64,000 nt of DNA from DAIPXZ01 sp036782995 (GCA_036782995.1 DAIPXZ010000001.1:248001-312000), one strand, 5' to 3'. Shown: positions 9,012-19,743, counted from the stretch's first letter. Notes: generated by a model from the sequence alone, not told the origin. Made by a program: numbers and translations.

Positions 9012-10596
9012 GACCTATAAAATCTCCTTTCGCTTGCATTTTACGTGTTTAGTCAACAACATTATCTATATGTTAAAATGCACCCCGCTGATTCGTCGAC
9101 TTTTGCCGTCGTCACTTTATGCCAACAAAGCACTTAAAAGTGTCGTCACGGTTTTAGCGGGTATCTGGACTTTTCTATCAGCCTTTTCCGGCAAATTGAT
9201 CTATCTCGGCATTCTCTTCGCTATGACCTTCATGAACAGCGACTTACCCTCTGCCGATATCTTTATCACACGATTGATCATCGGAACAGTCATTGGAATG
9301 TTCCTCAATTCGAGACTCGTCGAGCCGAAAGAAGATAAGTATTACGCCGTCTTCATGATGCGTATGGACCCGAGAAAATATGCGCTTTCGGACTTTTATG
9401 GCAGTCTGCTTCAGACATTTATCGGATTCTTGCCATTTAGTCTCTTATTCGGCGGCCTTGCAAAAGTGAATCTGTGGGTCACATTATTTATTCCTTTTTT
9501 TGTCGTTGCTGCCAAAGGTATCTATAACGCATTAGCGCTTCGTTTTGGTCATAAAGCAGATCTCAATACCCGTAAAGCACGCGATGTTGCCTCATCCGTA
9601 CTTCGAGGATTTAGCCTCGTTGCATTGACCATTGCGGCCTTTTGGCTACCAAAAATGAAACTCTTGATTTCCGCGCGCATCTTTCCACTCATCGCCATCG
9701 GTACGGTTCTAATTTCCATACCCTGTTTCCTCTATCTCAATAAATTCCCGCGCTATCGCGATCTCTATAAGGTTATTTTGCGTCCGGGAAAAGTGATGAA
9801 ATCACAATCTTCCAAAAATGCCATCCAAACTCAAAAGAAGACAATTGAGAAAGAAATCTCCACTGATACATCTATTTCCAGTAATAAGCATGGGTATGCG
9901 TTGTTTAATGACCTCTTTACGAAGCGTCACCGTTCCTTGCTCATGAAATCGCCCACGATTGTCACATTGATTTCTACTGCTGTCATTCTGATCTTTTTTG
10001 TAGCGCTCATTTTCGCACAAGGCTTGCGAAAGGACGTCAACGAAATGATTTTACAGAACTTTCCTGTAATTCTCCTTGTCATGTATTTCATCAATCGTGG
10101 GACTACAATCACGAAGGCTTTTTTCATGAATTGCGACCATTCCATGCTCACCTATCGATTCTATCGGCAAAGTGATGTTATCCTCTCAATATTTCGTAAT
10201 CGCTTGAAAACCGTAGTCATGATTAATCTCTTGCCGGCATCGCCGTTTGCCATTGGCATACCTCTGTTGCTTTGGATTAGTGGAGGAACGAGTAATCCGC
10301 TCAATTACCTCTATATCTTTGTATCCGTTTTCGTGATGTCGATTTTCTTTTCGATTCATCATATGGTGCTTTACTATTTACTCCAGCCCTACACGGAGAA
10401 TCTCGAGATGAAAAACCCCGTGTTCACCATTGTCAATCTCATCACTTATTACGTTTGTTGGGGATTTTATCAAGTCAAAATCCCGACTAACTATTTCTGT
10501 CCGGTGATGCTCTCCTTTTGCGTCATCTACATCATTGTTGCCTATTTTCTTGCATACAAATTGGCACCAAAAACATTCCGCCTTCGTCACTCCTGA
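9004..10596 (+). CDS. ABC exporter membrane subunit
   Basis: A 530-residue hydrophobic protein with roughly ten predicted membrane segments in two halves. They are separated by a polar, Lys/Ser/Thr-rich stretch at about 265-300. It has no ABC-2 motif that I recognise by eye, but the overlap with the ATPase gene and its layout fit a putative ABC exporter permease. Its general build resembles the 533-residue permease at 43691-45292. Substrate unknown. Confidence 0.7.
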   Translation: MIETYKISFRLHFTCLVNNIIYMLKCTPLIRRLLPSSLYANKALKSVVTVLAGIWTFLSAFSGKLIYLGILFAMTFMNSDLPSADIFITRLIIGTVIGMFLNSRLVEPKEDKYYAVFMMRMDPRKYALSDFYGSLLQTFIGFLPFSLLFGGLAKVNLWVTLFIPFFVVAAKGIYNALALRFGHKADLNTRKARDVASSVLRGFSLVALTIAAFWLPKMKLLISARIFPLIAIGTVLISIPCFLYLNKFPRYRDLYKVILRPGKVMKSQSSKNAIQTQKKTIEKEISTDTSISSNKHGYALFNDLFTKRHRSLLMKSPTIVTLISTAVILIFFVALIFAQGLRKDVNEMILQNFPVILLVMYFINRGTTITKAFFMNCDHSMLTYRFYRQSDVILSIFRNRLKTVVMINLLPASPFAIGIPLLLWISGGTSNPLNYLYIFVSVFVMSIFFSIHHMVLYYLLQPYTENLEMKNPVFTIVNLITYYVCWGFYQVKIPTNYFCPVMLSFCVIYIIVAYFLAYKLAPKTFRLRHS

Positions 10597-10643
10597 TAAG
10601 ATACCCTGTCTTTTCACGATGAAGTAAAGAATCATATCACACA

Positions 10644-10678
10644 AGAAAAAGGCTCGTCCGTGAGAAACGGATGAGCCC
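10644..10678 (-). terminator. intrinsic terminator after the EF-G-like gene
   Basis: On the minus strand, GGCTCATCCGT and ACGGACGAGCC form an 11-bp stem (10651-10677) followed by TTTTTC. It lies 50 bases beyond the stop of the EF-G-like gene. It is convergent with the ABC operon and may serve that side weakly. Confidence 0.8.
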
Positions 10679-10727
10679 TTCATTTATGGAGTGATATCTC
10701 ACCCGAGAACGGTGAGATGTATAGCCG

Positions 10728-12809
10728 TTATTCTTCCTCTTCGAGGAATGCCTTTCTGGATTCGATAACCTTCGTGGCAACATCGGATGGCGCCTGCTCA
10801 TAGCGAGCATGTTCAATCGTATACCAGCCGCGGCCCTGTGTCATCGACTTCAAATCGGTTGCGTAGCTCGCCATCTCGGCGGTAGGCACTTCGCATACAA
10901 TCATGGAGCCGTCTTCGTCCGTGTCAATTCCCAGAATACGACCGCGACGCTTATTCATGTCACCCATGATATCGCCTTGCTTATCCTCCGGAATATGTAC
11001 CTCGACCTTGCTGATTGGCTCGAGCAATATCGGATTCGCCTGTGCAAGACCGGCCTTATATGCGAGGCTGGCGGCAATCTTAAATGCCATTTCGGAAGAG
11101 TCGACATCGTGGTATGAGCCATCAACCAAAGTAGCCTTCAGATTTACAACAGGGAAGCCCGCAAGAACACCCTTGCCAACGCTATCCTGCAAACCCTTTT
11201 CTACTGCCGGGAAGAAGTTCTTCGGCACAGCGCCGCCGAACACCTTCTCTTCGAATACCAATTCCTGTGACTCTGTCGGCTCGAATTCAATCCATACATC
11301 ACCGTATTGTCCGTGACCGCCGGATTGCTTCTTATGCTTGCCTTGTACCTTCACCTTCTTACGAATCGCTTCACGATAAGGAACGCGAGGCTCAACCAAT
11401 TCAGAATCGACGTTAAACTTCGTCTTCAGCTTGCTCTTCAAAACAGATATTTCCTGTTCGCCCAAGCCGGAAATCACCAATTGCTTTGTTTCTGCATTGT
11501 TAACTACGGTGAAAACCGGATCTTCATCCGAGAGCTTATGGAGACCAGAGACAATCTTATCTTCTTCTCCCTTTGCCTTCGGTACGATACCCATCGTAAG
11601 ACACGGTGTCGGGAACTTAATCTTCGGCAAAATCACCTGTCTGGACTTGTCACAAAGTGTATCATTCGTTTGCGAGATGACGAGCTTTGCCACAGCACCG
11701 ATATCGCCGGCGACGACAGCGTCTGTCGGAATTTGCTTCTTGCCGACAAGATAGAACAAGCCACCCATCCGCTCTTCTTTGCCCTTATTGACATTCATCA
11801 AGGTCATATTGCTCTTTACTGCGCCGGCATACACGCGGAACATGCTGATTCTTCCTACAAACGGGTCAGCAATGGTCTTGAAAATAAATGCGGCTGTCGG
11901 AGCCTTCTCATCACAAGCAATCTCCACAGAATCGCCATCCAATGTCTCGCCGATTGCTGCCGGTTTATCACCTGCAGGCGGTGTGTCCTTTGAAAGACAG
12001 TTCATAAGGAATTCCACGCCCCAGTTACGGCATGCAGAACCAACATAAATCGGATGGAGTGTACCATCACGGAAACCGGCATGAACACCACGACGGAATT
12101 CGTCTTCTGTGAATGGTTCGCCCGCGAAATACTTCTCCATGAGCTCCTCATCGCATTCAGCAACTACTTCATTGACGGCTTCTTGCAATTCCTGTACTCG
12201 GTCTTCAAATTCGGCTGGAAGCGGCAGTTCTGTCGTGTTACCGGTCTTCTCATCAATGCTAAATGCACGCTTATTCATAACGTCAACGATACCCGTCATC
12301 TTATCGCCCGACATAATCGGAAGCGAAAGAGGGATAACGCCTGTACCATAGTGTGCCTTCATACGAGCGGAAACCGCTTCGAAATCAGCATTCGGCTCGT
12401 CCATACGGTTCATGAAGAAAAGGAAAGGAACATTTCTCTTCTTCAAAAGTCGGATAGCCTTCTCGGAACCTACCGATGTGCCGCCCTTCGCACTAATCAT
12501 AACAATTGCGCTGTCCGCTACACGGATACCTGCCATGGTCTCGCCTAAAAAGTCAAAGTCGCCTGGTGTATCGATGATATTCATCTTCGAATTCTTCCAC
12601 TCGCAAGCGGCTACGGAAGTATTAATTGAAATTTGTCGCTTAATCTCTTCAGGATCGAAATCCATCGTCGTGTTCCCATCAACGGAACGGCCAATACGAT
12701 CGATCGACTTGGAACAGAAAAGCATTGCTTCTGCCAGCGCAGTTTTGCCGGATCCGCCATGCCCCAACAACATAATATTACGGATCTTGTCTGCCGGATA
12801 ATTTGTCAT
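10728..12809 (-). CDS. elongation factor G-like GTPase (EF-G paralogue)
   Basis: A 693-residue translational GTPase. The P-loop is GHGGSGKT near residue 16, G3 is DTPG in MNIIDTPGDFDF, and G4 reads NRMD instead of the usual NKxD. The domain IV loop QSGGHGQYG is present and the C-terminus has the domain V fold. The GHGGSGKT loop and NRMD point to the second EF-G class (FusA2-like) rather than the main translocase, whose loop normally reads GHIDAGKT. Its role in translation is not known. The start at 12809 is chosen for AGGAGG about ten bases upstream; in-frame starts further upstream lack this. It stands alone between two terminators. Confidence 0.85.
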   Translation of the reverse strand: MTNYPADKIRNIMLLGHGGSGKTALAEAMLFCSKSIDRIGRSVDGNTTMDFDPEEIKRQISINTSVAACEWKNSKMNIIDTPGDFDFLGETMAGIRVADSAIVMISAKGGTSVGSEKAIRLLKKRNVPFLFFMNRMDEPNADFEAVSARMKAHYGTGVIPLSLPIMSGDKMTGIVDVMNKRAFSIDEKTGNTTELPLPAEFEDRVQELQEAVNEVVAECDEELMEKYFAGEPFTEDEFRRGVHAGFRDGTLHPIYVGSACRNWGVEFLMNCLSKDTPPAGDKPAAIGETLDGDSVEIACDEKAPTAAFIFKTIADPFVGRISMFRVYAGAVKSNMTLMNVNKGKEERMGGLFYLVGKKQIPTDAVVAGDIGAVAKLVISQTNDTLCDKSRQVILPKIKFPTPCLTMGIVPKAKGEEDKIVSGLHKLSDEDPVFTVVNNAETKQLVISGLGEQEISVLKSKLKTKFNVDSELVEPRVPYREAIRKKVKVQGKHKKQSGGHGQYGDVWIEFEPTESQELVFEEKVFGGAVPKNFFPAVEKGLQDSVGKGVLAGFPVVNLKATLVDGSYHDVDSSEMAFKIAASLAYKAGLAQANPILLEPISKVEVHIPEDKQGDIMGDMNKRRGRILGIDTDEDGSMIVCEVPTAEMASYATDLKSMTQGRGWYTIEHARYEQAPSDVATKVIESRKAFLEEEE

Positions 12810-12845
12810 GTGTTTCGTCCTCCTAATTAAAGCTCTAATATTGGC

Positions 12846-12851
12846 ATTATA
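12846..12851 (-). promoter_or_regulatory. possible -10 element for the EF-G-like gene
   Basis: A perfect TATAAT on the minus strand lies 37 bases upstream of the start codon. No good -35 is seen at 17 bp, so this is a moderate call. Confidence 0.4.
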
Positions 12852-12984
12852 AACGATTACATGAACATTTTCCACAAATTCGGATGCTTTTTATTCGATT
12901 TTTTTGTGACGGATAACGGCACGAGCCCTTTAAAACCTCAATTTTGCGCGATATTCACGTGTTTGACGCAGCTTGCATTTTTCA

Positions 12985-13062
12985 ATAAAAAAGACCCAAG
13001 TTGCCAAGGAAAGGGGGCAAACCAATTCGGTTCACCACTCTTTTCCCCGTCATCTCGGGTCT
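12985..13062 (-). terminator. complex terminator or structured RNA after cellodextrin phosphorylase
   Basis: On the minus strand a perfect 9-bp outer stem (AGACCCGAG with CTTGGGTCT, 13054-13062 and 12992-13000) ends in a run of six T. It encloses about 50 nt, which contains a second stem GGTGAACC with GGTTTGCC. The enclosed part is much longer than in a simple terminator. It probably ends the cellodextrin operon but may be a small RNA or a leader of the EF-G-like gene. The rest of the 300-base gap (12810-13116) holds only the possible -10 element. Confidence 0.55.
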
Positions 13063-13116
13063 CATTCACTTTGATTAAAGCGTTATGTCGCTTCGTTCGA
13101 CTGATGTAAATTTTTC

Positions 13117-16086
13117 TCATCCGATGGATACTTGAATCTCGTGTGTTTTGCCATCTTCAAAAATCGGAACACGAGTGTCAGACAAAGCCTGTCCATCACA
13201 TGTGACCTTCACACCTTCGTTGGTACGAGCAAATCCGGCCTTCTTTGAAACGAGAATGTGATAGCTTGCCTTACCGGATTTAACCATCAATTCCTCGTTG
13301 GCATCTTCCGGACGCAGAAGCGGTTCGACAATCAATGCTTCACTCGTAAATTCAACGCCAAAGCCCAAGAACAAGCAAAGCAAGAGCCATGTTGATGTGC
13401 CTGAGAGCGTCGGTCCGATATTCTCGCCCGTATCCGAGTTGTTGTATTGGGTACATAGACGCGGATTACCGCAAACTGTAAATGGAGACATCAATGTGCG
13501 ATATGGCAAAATGCAATCGATGACCCAATATGCCGTCTTTGTGAGGCGTTCTGCCAATGCAATATCGCCCACTTTCTTAGCCGCTTTTAGCATAGCCGCG
13601 GCAGCCATCATGTTTGCATGCTTGAAAATACCGCCGTTTTCACGGTCACCTGGATAATAAAGTGCAACATCAATCTTCGGTGCGATTTGTGGATAGTCTA
13701 CACCCGTGCAAACACGATATCCGTATGGTGTACGCAAGTTTTTATCGATTGAATCGAGCATCGTAGCAATTTGTGACTCCGATGCGCAATCCGCCAAAAC
13801 TGCCCAGCTGAAAGAGTTCAAGAAGTATGTACCCTTTGCACCGTCTTCAACCTCCAAGCCGTCACCGCCAGCACCAAGATAATGCAGATTCGGTTTATTG
13901 CTACGGTTAAAGAGCACACGTGCATAGTAGTCATTCTTCCATGCATTGTCATTAATGCCCTTCTTCATGTCCGAAGAAAGCGTTTCGAGATAAGAAGCAT
14001 ATGCTTCATCGCCCGTGTTTCGGAACATCTTCACAGCCGCGTCCACAGCAACCTTTAATAGGCATCCGTTCATGACCGACTCTGAGTACTCGGAATCAAA
14101 GGCCGTCTCGCCTTCCTTCTTACCCGAAGCAGCGATTTGTTCACGGTACTTCGTCATCTTCTCTGCACCGCCGATGCAATCCGGGTCGACGCGCAAGCAA
14201 TCGTTCCAGTCCGCACGATCGATGAGCGGAATACCATGTTTACCAACCGAGATATTGTTCGAATAGTTGAACACAGCCTTAATAGTGTCGAGAAGGCTTC
14301 TCTTCGCGTCTTCGCCGGCAATTGGTAATTCTTCCTTCAAGAAATCATAGTCGCCCGTTAAGCTGATAAAGCGGTCCAAAGCCTGCAATAGCCAAAGTGC
14401 ATCGTCCGACCACCAGCCAGGTTCTTTTCCTGTCCAATAGAAATTGTGATTTGCATAACCATCGCGGAAAATATTTCCGGCCCATTCGCGCAAAAGCTTC
14501 TTCACAAAGTCAATCTGACCCATTCCTGCAAAATAATACATCGAAGCGAAGATATCCTGAATTTCACGGAAGCCAATCTCACGGTAACCTTTCTGTGTCC
14601 AGTCAAGTGAACGGGAAACAAAGGTCTGATAGAACACCTGGAATGGCAGGTTGTTGTTAACATAGGCTTCGAAATCCTTGTTATCATGCTTAATCTGGAG
14701 ATATGAGGAATATTCCTTTGTGAAAGAAATCACATTGTCGAGGCAACCCGGAAGTGCTTTTGCATCCATGAAGCGGTTAATCAATGCTTCGAGCTCGTTA
14801 ACAACCGTGATGTCGTCTTTAAACTCCGGATTGACGGCATTGGAAGAAAGACAGGTAAAGTCATCTACCGACACCTTTGCGCCGACCTTCGCTGTAAAGG
14901 CGGTCGACAAGGCAAAGAAGCCCGGGCCTTTTCTTGAATGCTTATTCGAGAGTGTCGCGACGAATTGTGGATGCTCAAGTGTACCTGCGCCAACAAATTC
15001 ACTGTATTTCGCACAGAATTGATCTGGGAAAATCACGCGGTCACCTTCATGTACGAGCATAGTGTTATAACGGATATTTCCCTTAGTCCACTTCGGATTC
15101 GGGTTAAAAGAAATCGCGCGTATTTCATGCTGATCTCCGTAGAAAACTTCGGATTGTGCGACGACTGTCGTGAAAATAACATCCTCACGAAGTGCATGCA
15201 CCTCGGACGTACCGAACATGCCGGTATATACGATGCGCAAATCACGGTCCTTTGCACCCTTGTTCTCAATTTCAATCATCTGCGCTTCGGCAGCAATCGG
15301 GAGCTTGTCCTCCTGCGGCAATATGAATATCGTACGACGGATGGTCAGGCCATCCTTGCATGTATATTCAATTATTGTGCGATTTTGCGAATGCTTCGTA
15401 ACAACATCGGACACCGAGTCTTGTACTGCAGCGCCGGAATAGAAAATCTGCTTACCATTTTCAACTAGATAGAACTGGCGATTTGCAGGGAAACCGTTTT
15501 GCTCCGGCAAATAATCCCAACGCGTTGCCAACACCTGTGTATCTGCGTGAGAACGGAAGCAACCACCGCCCAAGCGATCAATCGCGCTCTTCGGTGTGCT
15601 TTGTAACGGACGATCAAATCCGATACGATTACCGATTAAAAGATTTGTATAGTAATGAGGCCCCGGAGCTGGAGAAGCCGGATCACAAATCAATTCGCCG
15701 CCTTCGTTTAATTTTCCGCCCCACTTCGAAACAAAGGAAATGAGTTCTTTTGCCGTAGCAACAACAGCGGCATCGGACTCTTCCGAAACCTTGCCGTCCT
15801 TGGCAGAATAGAGTTTTACGGTATCACCCGTTGCACGAAGGAGCACGGATGCGCCTTCCTTCGATTTCTTGTCAATCATACAAGCAATCGGTTCCGCACT
15901 CAGAGCGGAAGCCACAATCGGACTCGCAAAGGGCAGTCCGGAAACACCGAAAACGATGCCGTCGCCCATCAAAGAGATGTATTGCGCGGAAAGCGCACCC
16001 TCTGTCAATTCTTTACCGAATCTTTCACCTAAAACTGCCTCTGCGGGCTTTTTCACGCCGCGAGCGCGTTCACTTTCGTAACCCAT
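13117..16086 (-). CDS. cellodextrin phosphorylase (GH94)
   Basis: A 989-residue GH94 enzyme, close in size to characterised clostridial cellodextrin phosphorylases and longer than cellobiose phosphorylases (about 810). Motifs recalled from that subfamily are visible: PAPGPHYYTNLLIGNR near residue 155, GFPANRQFYLVENGKQIFYS near 205, QKGYREIGFREIQD near 510 and ADWNDCL near 640, where the Asp is the general acid. It phosphorolyses cello-oligosaccharides in the cytoplasm to glucose-1-phosphate and a shorter chain. The start at 16086 is chosen because GGAGG lies 10 bases before it; an ATG at 16119 overlaps the mnmA stop but has no such site. It ends the cellodextrin gene block. Confidence 0.9.
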   Translation of the reverse strand: MGYESERARGVKKPAEAVLGERFGKELTEGALSAQYISLMGDGIVFGVSGLPFASPIVASALSAEPIACMIDKKSKEGASVLLRATGDTVKLYSAKDGKVSEESDAAVVATAKELISFVSKWGGKLNEGGELICDPASPAPGPHYYTNLLIGNRIGFDRPLQSTPKSAIDRLGGGCFRSHADTQVLATRWDYLPEQNGFPANRQFYLVENGKQIFYSGAAVQDSVSDVVTKHSQNRTIIEYTCKDGLTIRRTIFILPQEDKLPIAAEAQMIEIENKGAKDRDLRIVYTGMFGTSEVHALREDVIFTTVVAQSEVFYGDQHEIRAISFNPNPKWTKGNIRYNTMLVHEGDRVIFPDQFCAKYSEFVGAGTLEHPQFVATLSNKHSRKGPGFFALSTAFTAKVGAKVSVDDFTCLSSNAVNPEFKDDITVVNELEALINRFMDAKALPGCLDNVISFTKEYSSYLQIKHDNKDFEAYVNNNLPFQVFYQTFVSRSLDWTQKGYREIGFREIQDIFASMYYFAGMGQIDFVKKLLREWAGNIFRDGYANHNFYWTGKEPGWWSDDALWLLQALDRFISLTGDYDFLKEELPIAGEDAKRSLLDTIKAVFNYSNNISVGKHGIPLIDRADWNDCLRVDPDCIGGAEKMTKYREQIAASGKKEGETAFDSEYSESVMNGCLLKVAVDAAVKMFRNTGDEAYASYLETLSSDMKKGINDNAWKNDYYARVLFNRSNKPNLHYLGAGGDGLEVEDGAKGTYFLNSFSWAVLADCASESQIATMLDSIDKNLRTPYGYRVCTGVDYPQIAPKIDVALYYPGDRENGGIFKHANMMAAAAMLKAAKKVGDIALAERLTKTAYWVIDCILPYRTLMSPFTVCGNPRLCTQYNNSDTGENIGPTLSGTSTWLLLCLFLGFGVEFTSEALIVEPLLRPEDANEELMVKSGKASYHILVSKKAGFARTNEGVKVTCDGQALSDTRVPIFEDGKTHEIQVSIG

Positions 16087-16115
16087 ACTTTTTTCCTCCG
16101 TTGTCATTTCTAGAT

Positions 16116-17174
16116 TCATTGTTCATCTTGCAAAATGGTGCCGCCGCCCAAAAGCTCGGTACCTTGATAGAAGCAAACCGCCTGTCCGGGCGTCATTGCT
16201 CGAATCGGTTCGTCAAAGACGACGCGTACCATCTTCTCATCATCCGTCGGGTAAACTGTGGCGGAAGCCAAAGGGGCCTGGTATCGTGTCTTTGCTTCAA
16301 GAGAGATGGGCTTCGATATTCTCTGCCCCGAAATGAAATTTACCTCGCCTGCGTAAATTTCTTTTCGAAACAAATCAGATTCCGGCCCTAATATCACAGC
16401 GTTTTCGGCGGGATGAATACCAACGACATAAAGTGGTGCCGTCGAACTGATACCGACGCCCTTGCGCTGTCCGATTGTAAAGTGCGTATACCCGCGATGC
16501 TTGCCTAAAACCTCACCATTCACAGACAGAAAATTTCCCTCTCCAAAGGTGCAATTCTCATATCTTTCCACCACGCTGCTATAGGAACCCTGCGGCACAA
16601 AACAAATATCCTGGCTGTCCGCCTTGTCAGCTGCCGGTAATCCTCTATCTCGTGCCAAGCTTCGAAGATCATCCTTCTCCATATCGGTCAACGGAAAAAG
16701 CACATGGCTCAATTCCTTTTGCCCCAATGAATAGAGAACATACGTCTGATCTTTTCGGCTATCCGCTCGAAACAAATGGTAATTTCCGGAGCTGTCCTTG
16801 TCTATTTTGGCATAATGCCCTGTCGCAACATAGTCAAATCCAGTTCGCATTGCCTCCTCGAACAAACGGCCAAATTTAATATGTCGATTACATAATACAC
16901 AAGGATTCGGCGTCCTACCACATATATATTCGTGTGCAAACGGGCGTATTACATAACGCTCGAAGTCATCCCTTGCAAAAACGACATGATGGCGAATGCC
17001 AAGATGAGAAGCAACTGCTTTCGCATCGATTGATGCCTGTGACAGAGAATCATTGTCTTCGTTCGGAAGAAGCTCCAATGTTGCCCCTTCCACGTCGTAA
17101 CCCTGCTCCTGAAGAAGCATCGCCGCGACTGAACTATCTACTCCGCCACTCATGGCAACCAACACTTTTTTCAT
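16116..17174 (-). CDS. mnmA: tRNA-specific 2-thiouridylase MnmA
   Basis: A 352-residue PP-loop enzyme. The ATP pyrophosphatase loop SGGVDSS is at residues 9-15, the first catalytic cysteine lies in NPCVLCN near residue 97, and the second in DSQDICF near 195. It thiolates uridine 34 of tRNA-Lys, -Glu and -Gln with sulfur relayed from a cysteine desulfurase. It is placed between the cellobiose and cellodextrin phosphorylase genes on the same strand, 133 bases after the first, with no clear terminator between. The position looks incidental, but it would tie a housekeeping tRNA modifier to sugar-operon readthrough. Confidence 0.95.
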   Translation of the reverse strand: MKKVLVAMSGGVDSSVAAMLLQEQGYDVEGATLELLPNEDNDSLSQASIDAKAVASHLGIRHHVVFARDDFERYVIRPFAHEYICGRTPNPCVLCNRHIKFGRLFEEAMRTGFDYVATGHYAKIDKDSSGNYHLFRADSRKDQTYVLYSLGQKELSHVLFPLTDMEKDDLRSLARDRGLPAADKADSQDICFVPQGSYSSVVERYENCTFGEGNFLSVNGEVLGKHRGYTHFTIGQRKGVGISSTAPLYVVGIHPAENAVILGPESDLFRKEIYAGEVNFISGQRISKPISLEAKTRYQAPLASATVYPTDDEKMVRVVFDEPIRAMTPGQAVCFYQGTELLGGGTILQDEQ

Positions 17175-17307
17175 ACGAATACCAAATCAATATATTTTGC
17201 CTATTCAGGCGGGAAGGCGGAAGTATCGTCCGTCAGGAAATACCCTGTGCGAGCTCTTCTTCCGTCCCCCGAATGAAAAGACAATTTACTTACTGTATCC
17301 CGATGGA

Positions 17308-19743
17308 TTAGCCCATCACAACATCTACTACGTGAGAAGTGCCTTTTGCGAATACAGGAATCAAGTTCCCTTCCGCCTTCGCTCCGTCAATGGTCATCGA
17401 GCTAATGCCCTTTTCCACATGATTCGGATTCGAGATCTTTATCGTAATATCCGCACCACGGAATACACGCTTTACCGTGTATCCTTCCCAGTCAGACGGA
17501 ATGCAAGGATCTACACGAAGTCCGTCGAAATCAGGCTTTACACCCAAAATCGCTTGAGAAATCGCAACAAAGTTCCATGCTGCAGTACCTGTGAGCCAAG
17601 AATTCTTTGCCTCACCCATACGGCTGGCGTCCTTACCTGCAATCATCTGTGAATAAACGTAAGGCTCATTGCGGTGCACATCGGAAATCGATTCACGATA
17701 AGCAGGGCAAATCTTCTTATAGAGGCTGAAGGCTCTCGAACCACGTCCGATTACTGTTTCAGCAATCATAATCCACGGATTGTTATGGCAGAAAATACCG
17801 GCATTCTCTTTATATCCCGGAGGATAAGAAGAGCATTCACCAAGATTGGAATGATATGTCTGATAAGGCGGTTGCTGAATGACGATACCATGCTCGCATT
17901 CGAGAATGTCACGTACGGAATTCAAAGCCTTTTCCGCACGGCCATCTTCAACACCGATACCGGCCATAACGCAATAACCCTGAGACTCGATGAAAATCTT
18001 GCCTTCGTCGCATTCCTTCGAACCAATCTTCTTACCGAACGCATCATAAGCACGAATGAACCAATCTCCGTCATATCCGCTATCCAAAACAGTAGCGCGC
18101 ATGTCATCGATTTCCTTTTGTGCCTTATCGGCATCCGCATTCATGCCCTTGCGACGATAAATCTCGACCAAATCCGGTCCAATGGCTACGAACATACCGG
18201 CAATCAATACCGACTCCGCAACACGACCATCTGCCGTACCGAATGTCTGGAAGGATTCGCCAGGCTGTGTCGAATGACAGTTAAGGTTCAGGCAGTCATT
18301 CCAATCCGCACGACCAATCAAAGGTAGATTGTGCGGTCCCTTATTGTTCACTACGTGGTTGAAAGAAGCTGTCAAGTGCTCCAAAAGCGTTCCGGTATCT
18401 TCCGGATTGCAATCATATGCCGTTGGCTCATCCAAAATGGAGAAATCACCAGTCTCCTTAATATACGCTGCTGTACCGGCAATCAACCAAAGTGGGTCAT
18501 CATTAAAGCCGCCGCCGATATCATTATTGCCCTTCTTTGTAAGAGGCTGATATTGGTGATAGCATCCGCCATCTCTGAATTGTGTAGCCGCAATATCGAG
18601 GATACGCTCACGAGCACGTTCCGGAATCTGATGAACGAAGCCCAAGAGGTCCTGAGAAGAATCACGGAAACCAAGTCCACGGCCGACACCGGATTCAAAA
18701 TACGAAGCCGAGCGGCTCATGTTGAAGGTAACCATACATTGATATGGATTCCAGATATTCACCATACGTGCGGTCTTCTCATCCTTCAGATCAACCGTGT
18801 ACAGCGAAAGGAGACGATCCCAGTTCTCTTTCAAAGCCTTCATCGCAGCATCGACCTGAGCATCCGTTGCAAACTCAGCAATCATTGCCTTGGCAGGCTT
18901 CTTATTGATGACATGAGGGGCTTCCCATTTCTGGTCTTCCGGTAATTCACAATAACCGAGAACATAGATAAAGGATTTCGTCTCGCCCGGATTGAGCGTG
19001 ACATTGATCTCGTGGCTAGCACAAGGCTGCCATCCATCAGCAACGGAATTATGTGATTTGCCTTCAGTAACAACAGCTGGCTCATCAAATCCGTTATACA
19101 TGCCGAGGAACTCTTCGAGAGAAGAATCAAAACCATCTACCGGTACGTTGACCGAGTAGAATGCATAATGATTTCTTCTTTCACGATACTCTGTTTTATG
19201 ATAGATAACACTGCCCTCGACTTCAACTTGGCCAGTCGAGAAATTTCTTTGGAAATTCAACATATCATCAGAAGCATCCCAGAGACACCACTCACGAAGA
19301 GAATAGAGCTGCAAAGACTTTGCTTCCGAAGAGGTGTTGGTCAGCGTAACACGGTTGATTTCTCCCTTATATCCCAACGGAACAAACATTAAAAGAGAAG
19401 CTTCCACACCGTTCTTTGTGCTCGTGATTCTGGTGTAACCCATACCATGACGGCACTCATAAGAATCAAGTTGCGTTTTGCAAGGCTTAAAGCCCGGATT
19501 CCAAATGGTAGAACCATCCTTAATGTAGTAGTAACGACCACCATCATCAACCGGAATATTGTTGTAACGATAACGGGTAATTCTGCGAAGTCTCGCATCC
19601 TTGTAGAAATTGTAACCGCCTGCCGTATTCGAAACCAAACCAAAGAAATCTTCACTTCCTAAGTAGTTAATCCAAGGAAAAGGTGTCTTCGGTGTTTCAA
19701 TGACGTACTCACGATTCTGATCATCAAAATGTCCAAATTGCAT
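17308..19743 (-). CDS. cellobiose phosphorylase (GH94)
   Basis: An 811-residue protein, the standard length of clostridial cellobiose phosphorylases. It begins with [15 protein letters not shown] and carries the family stretches TPWPWINY-like [10 protein letters not shown] near residue 22, [20 protein letters not shown] near 43, [14 protein letters not shown] near 360 and [14 protein letters not shown] near 485, which includes the general-acid Asp. It converts cellobiose and phosphate to glucose-1-phosphate and glucose, saving ATP. The start at 19743 has AGGAGG ten bases upstream; the ATG at 19752 is only two bases from that site and is unlikely. It lies between the importer genes and mnmA. 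Confidence 0.95.
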   Translation of the reverse strand: MQFGHFDDQNREYVIETPKTPFPWINYLGSEDFFGLVSNTAGGYNFYKDARLRRITRYRYNNIPVDDGGRYYYIKDGSTIWNPGFKPCKTQLDSYECRHGMGYTRITSTKNGVEASLLMFVPLGYKGEINRVTLTNTSSEAKSLQLYSLREWCLWDASDDMLNFQRNFSTGQVEVEGSVIYHKTEYRERRNHYAFYSVNVPVDGFDSSLEEFLGMYNGFDEPAVVTEGKSHNSVADGWQPCASHEINVTLNPGETKSFIYVLGYCELPEDQKWEAPHVINKKPAKAMIAEFATDAQVDAAMKALKENWDRLLSLYTVDLKDEKTARMVNIWNPYQCMVTFNMSRSASYFESGVGRGLGFRDSSQDLLGFVHQIPERARERILDIAATQFRDGGCYHQYQPLTKKGNNDIGGGFNDDPLWLIAGTAAYIKETGDFSILDEPTAYDCNPEDTGTLLEHLTASFNHVVNNKGPHNLPLIGRADWNDCLNLNCHSTQPGESFQTFGTADGRVAESVLIAGMFVAIGPDLVEIYRRKGMNADADKAQKEIDDMRATVLDSGYDGDWFIRAYDAFGKKIGSKECDEGKIFIESQGYCVMAGIGVEDGRAEKALNSVRDILECEHGIVIQQPPYQTYHSNLGECSSYPPGYKENAGIFCHNNPWIMIAETVIGRGSRAFSLYKKICPAYRESISDVHRNEPYVYSQMIAGKDASRMGEAKNSWLTGTAAWNFVAISQAILGVKPDFDGLRVDPCIPSDWEGYTVKRVFRGADITIKISNPNHVEKGISSMTIDGAKAEGNLIPVFAKGTSHVVDVVMG

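Noticed and set aside
12985..13062. T-box riboswitch
   Set aside because: GTGGTGAACCG is only loosely like the T-box sequence, and the required specifier stem would lie inside the cellodextrin phosphorylase gene.
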